64,000 nucleotides of DNA from JAEMQF01 sp963850525 (GTDB lineage Bacteria; Pseudomonadota; Gammaproteobacteria; Burkholderiales; Burkholderiaceae_C), in contig CAWKLQ010000001.1 of NCBI GenBank assembly GCA_963850525.1, positions 806,001 through 870,000 of the forward strand, given 5' to 3'. Made by a program: the position numbers and the translations under genes. The notes under the pieces are model-generated. The model was given only the letters and a program-made list of their open reading frames with translations, was not told where the DNA came from and made no database searches. The number at the start of each line of letters is the position of its first letter. Within the stretch, counting starts at the first letter, position 1. Shown here piece by piece: positions 26,833-36,742 of this stretch.

Positions 26833-29715
26833 CTAAAGGGTGCGCGCGACTTCCTTCACCTCGAAGAACTCGAGGGCGTCGCCTTCCTTGATGTCGTTGT
26901 AGTTCTTCAGCTTGATACCGCACTCGAAGCCGGTCGCGACTTCGCGAACATCGTCTTTGAGGCGGCGCACCGACTCGATCTCGCCGGTGTAAACCACCAC
27001 GTTCTCGCGCAGCAGGCGGAAGCGTGCACCGCGGCGCACCAGGCCCGCGGTGACCATCGAACCTGCGACGGTGCCGATCTTCGAGGCCACGAACACAGTG
27101 CGAATCTCAGCGGTGCCGATGATTTCTTCGCGCTGTTCGGGGGCGAGCATGCCTGTCATCGCCGCCTTCACATCGTCCACTGCGTCGTAGATGATGTTGT
27201 AGTAGCGGATGTCGACGCCGTTGTTCTCGCCAAGCTTGCGTGCGCCAGCGTCGGCGCGCGTATTGAAGCCGATGATGACGGCCTTGGAGGCGATCGCCAG
27301 GTTGATGTCGCTCTCGGAAATTCCGCCCACCGCAGCGTGCACGATCTGCACCTTGATTTCGGGCGTGCTGAGCTTGACGAGCGACTGCGCGAGCGCTTCC
27401 TGTGAGCCCTGCACGTCGGCCTTGACGATCAGCGCGAGCGTCTGGGTTTCGCCCTGACCCATCTGGTCCATCATGGTTTCCAGCTTCGCGGCCTGGCGCT
27501 TGGCCAGCTTCACGTCGCGGTACTTGCCGGAGCGGAAGGTCGCGATTTCGCGCGCCCGGCGCTCGTCGGACAGCACCATGAACTCGTCGCCGGCCTGCGG
27601 CACTTCGGTCAGGCCTTGAATTTCGACGGGGATCGACGGGCCGGCTTCGGCGGTCGCCTTGCCGTTTTCGTCGAGCATGGCGCGCACCCGGCCGTAGGTG
27701 GAGCCCGCGAGCACCACATCGCCGCGCTTGAGCGTTCCGCTTTGCACGAGGATCGTCGCCACCGGGCCGCGGCCCTTGTCGAGCTTGGCTTCGATGACCA
27801 GGCCTTTCGCCGGCGCGTCCCTGGGGGCGCGCAACTCCAGCACCTCGGCTTGCAGCAGCACCTGTTCAAGCAACTGGTCGATGCCCTGACCGGTTTTTGC
27901 CGACACCGGGACAAACGGCGAATCGCCGCCGAAGTCTTCCGGAACGACTTGTTCGGCAACGAGCTCGGACTTGACACGCTCCAGGTTCGCTTCGGGCTTG
28001 TCGACCTTGTTCATCGCGACGACGATGGGCACACCCGCCGCCTTCGCGTGGTGAATCGCTTCTTTCGTCTGCGGCATCACGCCGTCGTCGGCAGCGACGA
28101 CGAGGATCACGATGTCGGTCGCTTTCGCGCCGCGCGCGCGCATTGCCGTGAACGCAGCGTGGCCGGGGGTGTCGAGGAAGGTGATCATGCCGCGCGGCGT
28201 GTCGACGTGGTAGGCGCCGATGTGCTGCGTGATGCCGCCCGCCTCGCCCGCCGCAACCCGCGCGGTGCGGATCTTGTCGAGCAGCGAAGTCTTGCCGTGG
28301 TCGACGTGGCCCATCACCGTCACCACCGGGGCGCGCGGCAATACCTCGTGGGTGACCTCGGTCTCGGCGTCTTCGAGGAAGGCCTCGGGGTCATCGAGCT
28401 TGGCGGCAAGCGCCTTGTGGCCCATTTCCTCGACGACGATCATCGCCGTTTCCTGGTCCATCTGCTGGTTGATCGTGACCATCTGGCCGAGCTTCATCAT
28501 CTGCTTGATGACTTCGGACGCCTTGACCGACATCTTGTGCGCGAGGTCGGCCACGCTGATCGTCTCGGGCACGTGCACTTCCTGCACCACCGTCTCGGCC
28601 GGGGCGACGTAACTCGTCGACGGACCGTCGTTTCGATCGCCGCGCCGCCCGGCGCGGGGCGCGCGCCAGCCTGGCCGGCCTGCGCCGGCGGAGCCCGTCG
28701 CGCCACGTGGCTTGAGGGCGCGCTTCTTTGCGGCGTCGTCAGCCCAGCTGCTGGAGAGCTTTTCCGACTTGACGGATTTCTTGTCGCCGGGGCGCGCCGT
28801 CGTCGTCGTTGCGCCGGGCGCCGTGCCAGGCGCTCCGGCCTTCTTGTGAATCGTGCCTTTGATGCCGTCCTTGCCAACTTCGGCCACCGGCTTGGGTTCT
28901 TCGACCTTCTTCACCGGCACGCGCTTGGGTGCCGACATCATGGCGCGGATCGCGACGGCCTCGTCTTCGGCGGCCTTGCGGCGCTTCGACAAATCGGCAG
29001 CGCGATTCTTTTCTTCGTTCTCGACGTCGGCCGCCTTGATGACGCGCAGCACCGGTTTGACGGGCTCGGCAGGCGGCGGCACGACGACGGGCGCAGGCGG
29101 CGCCGCGACCGCAGCGGCAGCCGCGGCTTTTTTGCCGCGCACGGTTTTCGCCGCCGGTGCCGGGGGCGCTGCGGCCAGCGCCGCGGCGACTGCGGCAGCC
29201 GCGTCGGCGGCGGCCTTGGCTGCGGCGTCGCGCTCGAGCTGCGCGGCAGCTTCGCGTTCGCGCTGTTCGCGCTCTTCACGCAGGCGGCGCTGCTCGGCGA
29301 GGTCTTCTTCCTGGCGCCGCAGGAGTGCGGCGTGCGCCTGCGCTTCAAGTTCGCGGCGGGCGAGTTCGGCTTCGTCGATGACCGGAGCGACAGGCTCGTC
29401 GGCGCTTGTTTCGTCGCGCTTGACGAATGTGCGCTTCTTGCGCACCTCGACTTGAATCGTGCGCGCCTTGCCGCTCGCATCGGCCTGCTTGATTTCGCTG
29501 GTGGACTTGCGCGTCAGCGTGATCTTCTTGCGATCGGTGCCCGCAGCGATGCCGTGCGTCGCGCGCAGGTGCTCGAGCAGCCGCTCTTTGTCGGCCTCGG
29601 TCACGCTGGCATCCGTCGAGGCCTTGCTCAGGCCTGCCGCCTGCATCTGTTCGAGCAGCGTGGCCGCCGAGCGATTCAGCTCGGTGGCGAGTTGGGCGAC
29701 GGTGGTCGAGGCCAT
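26833..29715 (-). CDS. infB: Translation initiation factor IF-2
   Basis: IF-2 is the GTPase that brings initiator tRNA to the ribosome. The 960-aa protein has an IF2 N-terminal domain (TTVAQLATELNRSAATLLEQM), a long charged and Ala-rich linker up to about residue 330, a second IF2_N-like segment (ISVADLAHKMSVKASEVIKQM), then the G domain with GHVDHGKT, DTPGHAAF and NKVDKP, and the C-terminal domains. Repetitive Ala/Pro and Glu/Arg stretches in the linker are usual for betaproteobacteria. It follows nusA by 80 bases. Confidence 0.97.
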   Translation of the reverse strand: MASTTVAQLATELNRSAATLLEQMQAAGLSKASTDASVTEADKERLLEHLRATHGIAAGTDRKKITLTRKSTSEIKQADASGKARTIQVEVRKKRTFVKRDETSADEPVAPVIDEAELARRELEAQAHAALLRRQEEDLAEQRRLREEREQREREAAAQLERDAAAKAAADAAAAVAAALAAAPPAPAAKTVRGKKAAAAAAVAAPPAPVVVPPPAEPVKPVLRVIKAADVENEEKNRAADLSKRRKAAEDEAVAIRAMMSAPKRVPVKKVEEPKPVAEVGKDGIKGTIHKKAGAPGTAPGATTTTARPGDKKSVKSEKLSSSWADDAAKKRALKPRGATGSAGAGRPGWRAPRAGRRGDRNDGPSTSYVAPAETVVQEVHVPETISVADLAHKMSVKASEVIKQMMKLGQMVTINQQMDQETAMIVVEEMGHKALAAKLDDPEAFLEDAETEVTHEVLPRAPVVTVMGHVDHGKTSLLDKIRTARVAAGEAGGITQHIGAYHVDTPRGMITFLDTPGHAAFTAMRARGAKATDIVILVVAADDGVMPQTKEAIHHAKAAGVPIVVAMNKVDKPEANLERVKSELVAEQVVPEDFGGDSPFVPVSAKTGQGIDQLLEQVLLQAEVLELRAPRDAPAKGLVIEAKLDKGRGPVATILVQSGTLKRGDVVLAGSTYGRVRAMLDENGKATAEAGPSIPVEIQGLTEVPQAGDEFMVLSDERRAREIATFRSGKYRDVKLAKRQAAKLETMMDQMGQGETQTLALIVKADVQGSQEALAQSLVKLSTPEIKVQIVHAAVGGISESDINLAIASKAVIIGFNTRADAGARKLGENNGVDIRYYNIIYDAVDDVKAAMTGMLAPEQREEIIGTAEIRTVFVASKIGTVAGSMVTAGLVRRGARFRLLRENVVVYTGEIESVRRLKDDVREVATGFECGIKLKNYNDIKEGDALEFFEVKEVARTL

Positions 29716-29795
29716 TGTTCAGTCCTTGCTAGGTCTTGCTCATCGTGCATGCATGGTTTGCAGTGCGTGTATCGCGCATGGTGGGGCCCGAGCCG

Positions 29796-31274
29796 CTATT
29801 CGGTGAACCAGTGTTCGCGGGCTTTCATGATCAACGCCTTGGCTTGGGCGTCGTCGATCGCCGTGATCTCGATCAGTTCGTCCACGGCCAGGTCGGCCAA
29901 ATCGTCGCGCGTATGGATTCCGCCTTCGGCCAGCTTGGCGATCAGCGGCGCGGTCAGGCCGTCGAGGTCGCGCAAATCCTGCGAGACGTCGTTCACGCTT
30001 TCTTCCTTGGCGATTTCCATCGTCAACAGCGCATCCTTGGCGCGCGTGCGCAGTTCGTTGACAGTGTCTTCGTCAAAGCTCTCGATCTCGAGCATTTCCT
30101 GCATCGGCACGTAAGCCACTTCTTCGAGGCTGGAAAAGCCCTCGGCGATCAGGATGTCGGCGACTTCGGCGTCCACATCCAGTTTGTCGATGAACAGCTT
30201 GCGCACCGCGTCGGATTCGACGGCTTGTTTGGACGCCGACTCCTCGGCCGTCATGATGTTGATGCGCCAGCCCGTCATCTCCGAGGCCAGGCGCACGTTC
30301 TGCCCGCCCCGGCCGATCGCGATGGCGAGGTTTTCTTCGTCGACGACGACGTCCATCGCATGGCGCTCTTCGTCGACGACGATCGACACCACGTTGGCCG
30401 GTGCAAGTGCGCCGATGACGAATTGCGCCGGGTCTTCCGACCAGAGCACGATGTCGACACGTTCGCCGGCGACTTCGTTCGTCACCGCGTTGACGCGCGA
30501 ACCGCGCACGCCCACGCAGGTGCCGATCGGGTCGACGCGCTTGTCGTGCGAGACGACGGCAATCTTCGCGCGCGAGCCGGGGTCGCGGGCGCACGACTTG
30601 ATTTCGAGCAGGCCTTGCTCGATTTCCGGAACTTCCTGGGCGAACAGTTCGATCATGAAACCCGGCGCGCTGCGCGAGAGCAAAATCTGCGGTCCGCGCA
30701 AGGTGGAGTCGACGTCGGCAATATAGGCACGCACCCGGTCCCCGGTGCGCAGGTTTTCCTTCGGGATCATCTCGGTACGCCGCAACCGCCCTTCAACACG
30801 GCCCGACTCGACGATCACGTCGCCCTTGTCCAGGCGTTTCACCGTGCCGACGAAGATCTTCTCGCCGCGCGACAGGAAATCGTTGAGCAGCTGCTCGCGC
30901 TCGGCGTCGCGGATCTTCTGCAGGATCACCTGCTTGGCCGCCTGCGCGCCGATGCGCCCGATCGAAACCGACTCGACAGGCTCTTCGATGTAGTCGTCGA
31001 CTTCGATGTCGGGAATCTGCTCTTGCGCTTCGAACAGCAGGATTTCCGAGTCGGGCAGTTGCAGCCCGGCTTCATCCGGTACCACGTGCCAGCGGCGGAA
31101 GGTTTCGTACTCACCGCTGTCGCGGTCGACAGTGACGCGCATGTCGACTTCGCCGCCGTGCAATTTCTTGGACGCCGACGCGAGTGCCGCCTCGACGGCG
31201 CCGAACACGACTTCCAGATCAACGCTCTTCTCGCGCGAGATCGCGTCGACCAACATCAACAGTTCACGGTTCAT
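29796..31274 (-). CDS. nusA: Transcription termination/antitermination factor NusA
   Basis: This 492-aa NusA has the N-terminal polymerase-binding domain, an S1 domain (GEKIFVGTVKRLDKGDVIVESG), two KH domains (GVRGSRVNAV and AIGRGGQNVRLA) and two acidic C-terminal repeats, the form found in proteobacteria. It modulates pausing, termination and antitermination. Its ATG overlaps the rimP stop by four bases (ATGA), so the two are translationally coupled. Confidence 0.97.
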   Translation of the reverse strand: MNRELLMLVDAISREKSVDLEVVFGAVEAALASASKKLHGGEVDMRVTVDRDSGEYETFRRWHVVPDEAGLQLPDSEILLFEAQEQIPDIEVDDYIEEPVESVSIGRIGAQAAKQVILQKIRDAEREQLLNDFLSRGEKIFVGTVKRLDKGDVIVESGRVEGRLRRTEMIPKENLRTGDRVRAYIADVDSTLRGPQILLSRSAPGFMIELFAQEVPEIEQGLLEIKSCARDPGSRAKIAVVSHDKRVDPIGTCVGVRGSRVNAVTNEVAGERVDIVLWSEDPAQFVIGALAPANVVSIVVDEERHAMDVVVDEENLAIAIGRGGQNVRLASEMTGWRINIMTAEESASKQAVESDAVRKLFIDKLDVDAEVADILIAEGFSSLEEVAYVPMQEMLEIESFDEDTVNELRTRAKDALLTMEIAKEESVNDVSQDLRDLDGLTAPLIAKLAEGGIHTRDDLADLAVDELIEITAIDDAQAKALIMKAREHWFTE

Positions 31275-31831
31275 TGAATTCCGTCTCCTTGAACGCCCTT
31301 GCCATGGCGCCCGCCACCTGCTTCGCCAGCGGATTGGCGGCCCTTGAAATTAAGCACCGGCACGAGGTGCGCCTCGCGCACGTCCTCGAGCACAAAATCC
31401 AGCGCCTGCTGCGATTCGCCTTCCCCCAGCACGATCCGCCAGCCCGTCCCGTTGGCGCGCAACTCGCCGCGGTACTTCTTGCGCCCCTTCAAGGCGAGCT
31501 TCAACGTCATTTCGACCTGCGAACCTGCAAATCGCTCGAAATCAGCTTGTTTTTTCAGCGGCCGGTCCAGCCCGGGTGACGACACTTCGAGGCGTTCGTA
31601 GTCACAGCCCTCGACCTCCAGCACGTGCTGGAGCTGACGCGTCACCTTTTCGCAGTCCTCGACAGTGATGAACTGGCCCTCGCCGGTTTCAGCTTCGGCC
31701 TGGCCGCCGACGGCATTGCCGCCGAGCCTGTCAATGAATACGCGCAACAACCCACCCGCACTGCGCTGTGCGTCCACCAATTCGTAGCCCAGGCCGGTCA
31801 CGGTGCCCTGCACCGCGCTTTGCCAATCCAT
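31271..31831 (-). CDS. rimP: Ribosome maturation factor RimP
   Basis: RimP assists 30S assembly. The 186-aa protein shows LGYELVDAQRSAGGLLRVFID, the central EVSSPGLDRPLKKQADFERFAG signature and an SH3-like C-terminal part. An insert rich in Gly/Ala/Glu around residues 38-50 and a basic Gly-rich tail are small additions. The ATG at 31831 is chosen by similarity. It heads the rimP-nusA-infB run. Confidence 0.93.
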   Translation of the reverse strand: MDWQSAVQGTVTGLGYELVDAQRSAGGLLRVFIDRLGGNAVGGQAEAETGEGQFITVEDCEKVTRQLQHVLEVEGCDYERLEVSSPGLDRPLKKQADFERFAGSQVEMTLKLALKGRKKYRGELRANGTGWRIVLGEGESQQALDFVLEDVREAHLVPVLNFKGRQSAGEAGGGRHGKGVQGDGIQ

Positions 31832-31960
31832 CAGCCGATCATCCCGCCCGTTGTTCGGCCCTCTTGCGCCGATTGTTGCCACCCCGATCGTTCGATTCCC
31901 GATCGGCCAAAAAAAATGGGCTGGAAGATTCCGCCCAATCACTTCACCTCGAAGCATCGG

Positions 31961-31990
31961 ATTGTAGCCTGAGTCCCATGACACAAGCAA
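31961..31990 (-). promoter_or_regulatory. Candidate promoter of the rimP-nusA-infB operon
   Basis: On the minus strand TTGCTT (31985-31990) and TACAAT (31961-31966) are 18 bases apart, inside GGCTACAATC. Transcription would begin near 31953 and leave a leader of about 120 bases before rimP. Long leaders are known for this operon in other proteobacteria. Confidence 0.5.
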
Positions 31991-32094
31991 TATCCGGCGC
32001 GCCGTTTCGATCGGGTGCTTGCCGCGCGTGCCAGAATCTCAGCCGCCGCAGTGCACTCACGTGCCGACATACTCACCCCTTTCCTGGAGCACAC

Positions 32095-32883
32095 ATGGGT
32101 TTCCTCGCTGGCAAGCGGCTGCTGATCACCGGTGTATTGTCGAACCGCTCCATCGCCTACGGCATCGCCCGCGCCTGCCACCGCGAAGGGGCTGAGCTGG
32201 CGTTCAGCTACCAGGGCGAGCGCTTCAGGGAGCGCATTGCCGAGATCGCCGGGGAGTTCGGCTCCAACAGAATCTACGACTGCGATGTGTCTGACGACGC
32301 CCAGATCGAGCGCCTCTTCAGCGACCTGGGCCGGGACTGGCCGGAGTTCGACGGCTTTGTGCATTCGATCGGCTACGCGCCCCGGGAAGCCATCGCCGGC
32401 GATTTTCTCGACGGCCTGTCGCGCGAGGCGTTCCGCATCGCCCACGACATTTCGAGCTACAGCTTCCCGGCGTTGGCCAAGGCCGCGCTGCCGCGCCTGC
32501 GCGCCAGCTCGGCGCTGCTGACGCTCACCTACCTCGGCGCGATGCGCAGCGTCCCGAGCTACAACACGATGGGGCTGGCCAAGGCGTCGCTGGAGGCCAG
32601 CGTGCGCTACCTGGCGGCCAGCCTGGGGCCCAAGGGAATCCGCGTGAACGGCATTTCGGCGGGGCCGATCAAGACGCTTGCGGCATCGGGAATCAAGGGC
32701 TTCGGCAAGATTCTCGAGGTCGTGGCGAGCAACGCACCGCTGCGCCGCAACGTCACGATCGACGATGTCGGCAACGTCGCGGCCTTCTTGCTGTCGCCGT
32801 TGGCCTCCGGCGTCACCTCCGAAATCACCTACGTCGACGGCGGCTTCAGCCACGCCATGGCGGGCGCGGCGAGCGCCGAATAA
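32095..32883 (+). CDS. fabI: Enoyl-[acyl-carrier-protein] reductase (NADH) FabI
   Basis: FabI performs the last step of each fatty-acid elongation cycle. The 262-aa protein has ITGVLSNRSIAYGIA at the cofactor site and the catalytic Y146, Y156 and K163 at exactly the E. coli positions. The residue equivalent to E. coli G93, the known triclosan contact, is also glycine (SIGYAP). TGGAG lies a few bases before the ATG. It is divergent from rimP and stands alone. Confidence 0.96.
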   Translation: MGFLAGKRLLITGVLSNRSIAYGIARACHREGAELAFSYQGERFRERIAEIAGEFGSNRIYDCDVSDDAQIERLFSDLGRDWPEFDGFVHSIGYAPREAIAGDFLDGLSREAFRIAHDISSYSFPALAKAALPRLRASSALLTLTYLGAMRSVPSYNTMGLAKASLEASVRYLAASLGPKGIRVNGISAGPIKTLAASGIKGFGKILEVVASNAPLRRNVTIDDVGNVAAFLLSPLASGVTSEITYVDGGFSHAMAGAASAE

Positions 32884-32918
32884 CCACGCGAGTGGCGCTG
32901 TCCGAGTAACGCCCAGCG

Positions 32919-35174
32919 TCAGCGAACGCAATCCACCGAATAGCGCCGCGCGCTGCCTTCGCCGTCGTCCTCGACGAGGCCGTGCACGTCGGTGTCGAAG
33001 CCCGGGAACGCGGCGTTGAATTCGCGCGTGAACTGCAGGTACGAGACGATTTTCTTGTTGAAGCGCTCGCCGGGGATCAGCAGCGGAATCCCCGGCGGAT
33101 AAGGCGTCAGCAGCGAAGTCGTGATGCGCCCCTCCAGCGCGTCGATTTCGACGCGCTCGGTGTTGCGCCTGGCGATGTTCGCAAACGCGTCGCTTGGTTT
33201 CATCGCCGGGTGCAGGTCAGACAGATACATCTCCGTCGTGAGGCGCGCGATGTCGCCCTTCGCGTACATCTCGTGCAGGCTTTGCGACAGGTCGCGCAAG
33301 CCCATGCGCTCATAGCGCGGGTGCTTGGCGCAGAACTCGGGAAGGATGCGCCACATCGGCTGGTTCTTGTCGTAGTCGTCCTTGAACTGCTGCAGCGCCG
33401 TGAGCAGCGTGTTCCAGCGGCCCTTCGTGATGCCGATCGTGAACATGATGAAGAACGAGTAGAGGCCGGTCTTCTCTACGACAACGCCGTGTTCGGCGAG
33501 GAACTTGGTGATCACCGACGCGGGAATCCCCGTCTTCGCGAACTTGCCCGACATGTCCAGGCCCGGCGTGATGATCGTGCTCTTGATCGGGTCCAGCAGG
33601 TTGAAGCTTTCGGCGAGGTCGCCAAAGCCGTGCCACTTCGCGCCGGCTTTGAGAATCCAGCCCGCGGCGTCGCCCACGCCTTCGGTCGTCAGCTTGTCCG
33701 GCCCCCAGACCTTGAACCACCAGTCGCTGCCGTATTCCTTGGCGACCTTGCGCATCGCGCGGCGAAAGTCGAGCGCCTCGAGAATGCTTTCTTCGACCAG
33801 CGCCGTGCCGCCCGGCGCCTCCATCATCGCCGCGGCGACGTCGCACGACGCGATGATCGCGTACTGCGGGCTCGTCGACGTGTGCATCAGGTAGGCCTCG
33901 TTGAAGAGGTGCCGGTCCAGCTTGCGCAATTGCGAGTCTTGCACGAGCACTTGCGACGCCTGGCTCAACCCGGCGAGCAACTTGTGCGTCGATTGGGTGG
34001 CGAACACCAACTGGTCCTTCGGCCGCGGCTCCCATTTCGCGAGCGCGTGATAGCCCTTGTAGAACGGGTGAAAAGCCGCGTGCGGCAACCAGGCTTCGTC
34101 GAAGTGCAGCGTGTCGATGTAACCGTCGAGCGACTTCTTGATCGTCCCGGTGTTGTAGAGCACGCCGTCGTAGGTGCTTTGCGTGAGCGTCAGGATGCTC
34201 GGCTTGACCTTTTTCGCGTCGACCCCGGCGAGCAACGGGTTCGCCGCGATCTTGCGGCGGATCGCCGCCGGCGAAAACTCACTCTCCGCGATCGGCCCGA
34301 TGATGCCGTAGTGATTCCGCGTGGGCCGCAGAAACACCGGCACGGCGCCCGTCATGATGATCGAGTGCAGGATCGACTTGTGGCAATTGCGATCGACGAC
34401 GACCACGTCGTTCGGCGCCACCGTGTGGTGCCAGACCATCTTGTTCGACGTGCTCGTCCCGTTCGTGACGAAAAAGCAGTGGTCGGCGTTGAAGATGCGC
34501 GCCGCGTTGCGCTCGGAGGCCGCGACCGGGCCGGTGTGGTCGAGCAGCTGGCCGAGTTCGTCCACCGCGTTGCAGACGTCGGCGCGCAGCATGTTCTCGC
34601 CGAAGAACTGGTGGAACATGCGCCCGACGGGGCTCTTCAGAAAGGCCACGCCGCCCGAGTGACCCGGGCAGTGCCACGAGTACGAACCGTCTTGCGCGTA
34701 GTCGACGAGCGCGCGAAAAAACGGCGGCGCCAGGCCGTCGAGGTAACTCTTCGCCTCGCGGATGATGTGGCGCGCCACGAACTCGGGCGTGTCTTCGAAC
34801 ATGTGGATGAAGCCGTGCAGCTCGCGCAGCACGTCGTTGGGCAAGTGCTGCGAGGTGCGCGTCTCGCCGTACAGGTAGATCGGGATCTCGGCGTTCTTGA
34901 AGCGGATCTCTTGGATGAACTTGCGCAAGCTCACGACCACCGGGTCGAGCTCGGGGCCTGGCGTGAACTCCTCGTCGTCGATCGACAGGATGAACGCGCT
35001 GGCGCGGCTTTGTTGCTGCGCGAACTGGCTCAAGTCGCCGTAGCCGGTGGCGCCCAGCACCTCGAAGCCTTCTTTTTCGATCGCCGCGGCGAGCGCGCGG
35101 ATGCCCAGGCCCGAGGTGTTTTCCGAGCGGAAATCTTCGTCGATGATGACGATGGGAAAGTTGAAGCGCAGCAT
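32919..35174 (-). CDS. PLP-dependent arginine/lysine/ornithine decarboxylase
   Basis: This 751-aa fold-III-type decarboxylase (Orn/Lys/Arg family, AdiA/LdcI-like) has an N-terminal response-regulator-like wing domain (residues about 1-130, IVIIDEDFRSENTSG), the PLP core with TNGTSTSNK, HFDEAW and the Schiff-base lysine K398 in ATQSTHKLLAG, and a C-terminal domain. It would make agmatine, cadaverine or putrescine. The substrate cannot be told by eye. No antiporter gene is adjacent, which argues for polyamine biosynthesis rather than inducible acid resistance. The frame start at 35174 matches the family start. Confidence 0.9.
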   Translation of the reverse strand: MLRFNFPIVIIDEDFRSENTSGLGIRALAAAIEKEGFEVLGATGYGDLSQFAQQQSRASAFILSIDDEEFTPGPELDPVVVSLRKFIQEIRFKNAEIPIYLYGETRTSQHLPNDVLRELHGFIHMFEDTPEFVARHIIREAKSYLDGLAPPFFRALVDYAQDGSYSWHCPGHSGGVAFLKSPVGRMFHQFFGENMLRADVCNAVDELGQLLDHTGPVAASERNAARIFNADHCFFVTNGTSTSNKMVWHHTVAPNDVVVVDRNCHKSILHSIIMTGAVPVFLRPTRNHYGIIGPIAESEFSPAAIRRKIAANPLLAGVDAKKVKPSILTLTQSTYDGVLYNTGTIKKSLDGYIDTLHFDEAWLPHAAFHPFYKGYHALAKWEPRPKDQLVFATQSTHKLLAGLSQASQVLVQDSQLRKLDRHLFNEAYLMHTSTSPQYAIIASCDVAAAMMEAPGGTALVEESILEALDFRRAMRKVAKEYGSDWWFKVWGPDKLTTEGVGDAAGWILKAGAKWHGFGDLAESFNLLDPIKSTIITPGLDMSGKFAKTGIPASVITKFLAEHGVVVEKTGLYSFFIMFTIGITKGRWNTLLTALQQFKDDYDKNQPMWRILPEFCAKHPRYERMGLRDLSQSLHEMYAKGDIARLTTEMYLSDLHPAMKPSDAFANIARRNTERVEIDALEGRITTSLLTPYPPGIPLLIPGERFNKKIVSYLQFTREFNAAFPGFDTDVHGLVEDDGEGSARRYSVDCVR

Positions 35175-35283
35175 GGGTTTCCTCGGGCGAGGCGGCGACG
35201 GAAGGCGCGAAGTGTAGGGCCAGGCGTTGCCGCGCTGCGATGCGCCCTACACTGCGCACCGGCACCATGCCCGAGGAGATTCA

Positions 35284-35724
35284 ATGGACCTGTCCAACGC
35301 AAGCTTCTGGTGGGTCGCTGCCGGCGCGGCCGTCGCGGCTGAGCTGGCCACCGGAACCTTTTATCTGCTGATGTTCGCCCTCGGCTTGGCGGCCGGGGCG
35401 ATCGCCGCCCACCTGGGGCTGGCGTTCAACAGCCAAATCATCGCCGCGGCAGTGGTTGCCGGCGGCACCACCGCACTCTGGCACTGGAAACGCGCGAGCC
35501 AACCCAAATCGGCCCCCGCCGCGGAGAACCGCGACGTGAATCTGGACATCGGCGAACGCGTGCACGTCGCGCAATGGGGCGCTGACCGCACCTCGCGCGT
35601 GCAATACCGCGGCTCCACCTGGACGGCGCGGCTGGCGCCGGGCGTCGTGCCCACCGGAAATGAGTACCGCGTCAGCGCCGTCGAAGGCAATTGGCTTGTG
35701 CTGACGCCGCGCAGCGAAACCTGA
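35284..35724 (+). CDS. NfeD-like membrane protein
   Basis: This 146-aa protein has two or three hydrophobic segments in its first 65 residues and a C-terminal OB-fold (residues about 80-146, GERVHVAQWGADRTSRVQYRGSTWTARLAPG). This is the short NfeD1b form that pairs with stomatin-like proteins. GAGGAG at 35273-35278 sets the start. The SPFH gene follows by 27 bases, the usual partner order. Confidence 0.88.
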   Translation: MDLSNASFWWVAAGAAVAAELATGTFYLLMFALGLAAGAIAAHLGLAFNSQIIAAAVVAGGTTALWHWKRASQPKSAPAAENRDVNLDIGERVHVAQWGADRTSRVQYRGSTWTARLAPGVVPTGNEYRVSAVEGNWLVLTPRSET

Positions 35725-35751
35725 ACCCCACCCAGTAGAAAGCCCGTCGCC

Positions 35752-36675
35752 ATGAATTTCGAAATCGCGCTGATCGTCGCCGTCATCGTCGTCGTCTTCA
35801 TCGTCCGCACGTTCAAGATCGTGCCGCAGCAGAACGCCTGGGTCGTCGAGCGCCTGGGCAAGTACGACCGCACCTTGACGCCGGGCCTGAAGTTCGTGAT
35901 CCCGTTCATCGAACGCGTCGCCTACAAACATTCGCTCAAGGAAGTTCCGCTGGACGTGCCGAGCCAGGTCTGCATCACGCGCGACAACACGCAACTGCAG
36001 GTGGACGGCATCATCTACTTCCAGATCACGGATCCGATGCGCGCGAGCTACGGCTCGAGCAACTACGTCTTTGCGATCACGCAGCTCGCACAAACGCTGC
36101 TGCGCTCCGTGATCGGCAAGATGGAACTCGACAAGACCTTCGAGGAGCGCGACGCGATCAACCACTCGGTCGTGAATGCGCTCGACGTGGCCGCGCAGAA
36201 CTGGGGCGTCAAGGTGCTGCGCTACGAGATCAAGGACCTGACGCCGCCCAAGGAAATCCTGCACGCGATGCAGGCGCAGATCACCGCCGAGCGCGAGAAA
36301 CGCGCCTTGATCGCCGCGTCGGAAGGGCGCAAGCAAGAGCAGATCAACATCGCCACGGGCGAGCGCGAAGCCTTCATCGCGCGCTCCGAGGGGCAGCGCC
36401 AGGCCGAGATCAACAACGCGCAGGGCGAAGCCGCCGCCATCATCGCCGTCGCCGACGCCACCGCCGAGGCGATCCGCAAGATCGCCGAGGCGATCCGGTC
36501 GCCGGGCGGCGAGCAGGCGGTGCAGCTCAAGGTCGCCGAAAAAGCGGTCGAGGCGTACGGTCATCTCGCGCAGAAGAACAATACGATGATCGTGCCGGGC
36601 AATATGAGCGAGGTCGCGTCGCTGATCGCCACGTCGATGGCGCTGATCAAAGCCAAGCCACCCGCGGCACACTGA
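35752..36675 (+). CDS. SPFH/stomatin-like membrane protease-associated protein
   Basis: This 307-aa slipin/QmcA-like protein has one N-terminal membrane anchor (residues 5-20), an SPFH domain (FKIVPQQNAWVVERLGKYDRTL to about residue 180) and a long charged coiled coil (ITAEREKRALIAASEGRKQEQ). It should oligomerise at the inner membrane and organise membrane microdomains together with NfeD. The function is known only in outline. Confidence 0.92.
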   Translation: MNFEIALIVAVIVVVFIVRTFKIVPQQNAWVVERLGKYDRTLTPGLKFVIPFIERVAYKHSLKEVPLDVPSQVCITRDNTQLQVDGIIYFQITDPMRASYGSSNYVFAITQLAQTLLRSVIGKMELDKTFEERDAINHSVVNALDVAAQNWGVKVLRYEIKDLTPPKEILHAMQAQITAEREKRALIAASEGRKQEQINIATGEREAFIARSEGQRQAEINNAQGEAAAIIAVADATAEAIRKIAEAIRSPGGEQAVQLKVAEKAVEAYGHLAQKNNTMIVPGNMSEVASLIATSMALIKAKPPAAH

Positions 36676-36742
36676 CCGCGCGGCACACGGCCCAGGCCTG
36701 CCGGGGGCCGTGGCACACAACAAGATTAGTTTGGAGACCCGC

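Noticed and set aside
27616..30114. Open frame of 832 codons on the plus strand opposite infB
   Set aside because: It mirrors the IF-2 coding sequence, its composition is unlike proteins, and it would conflict with a certain gene.
32982..35342. Open frame of 786 codons opposite the decarboxylase gene
   Set aside because: Antisense shadow of a well-supported gene with no family motifs.
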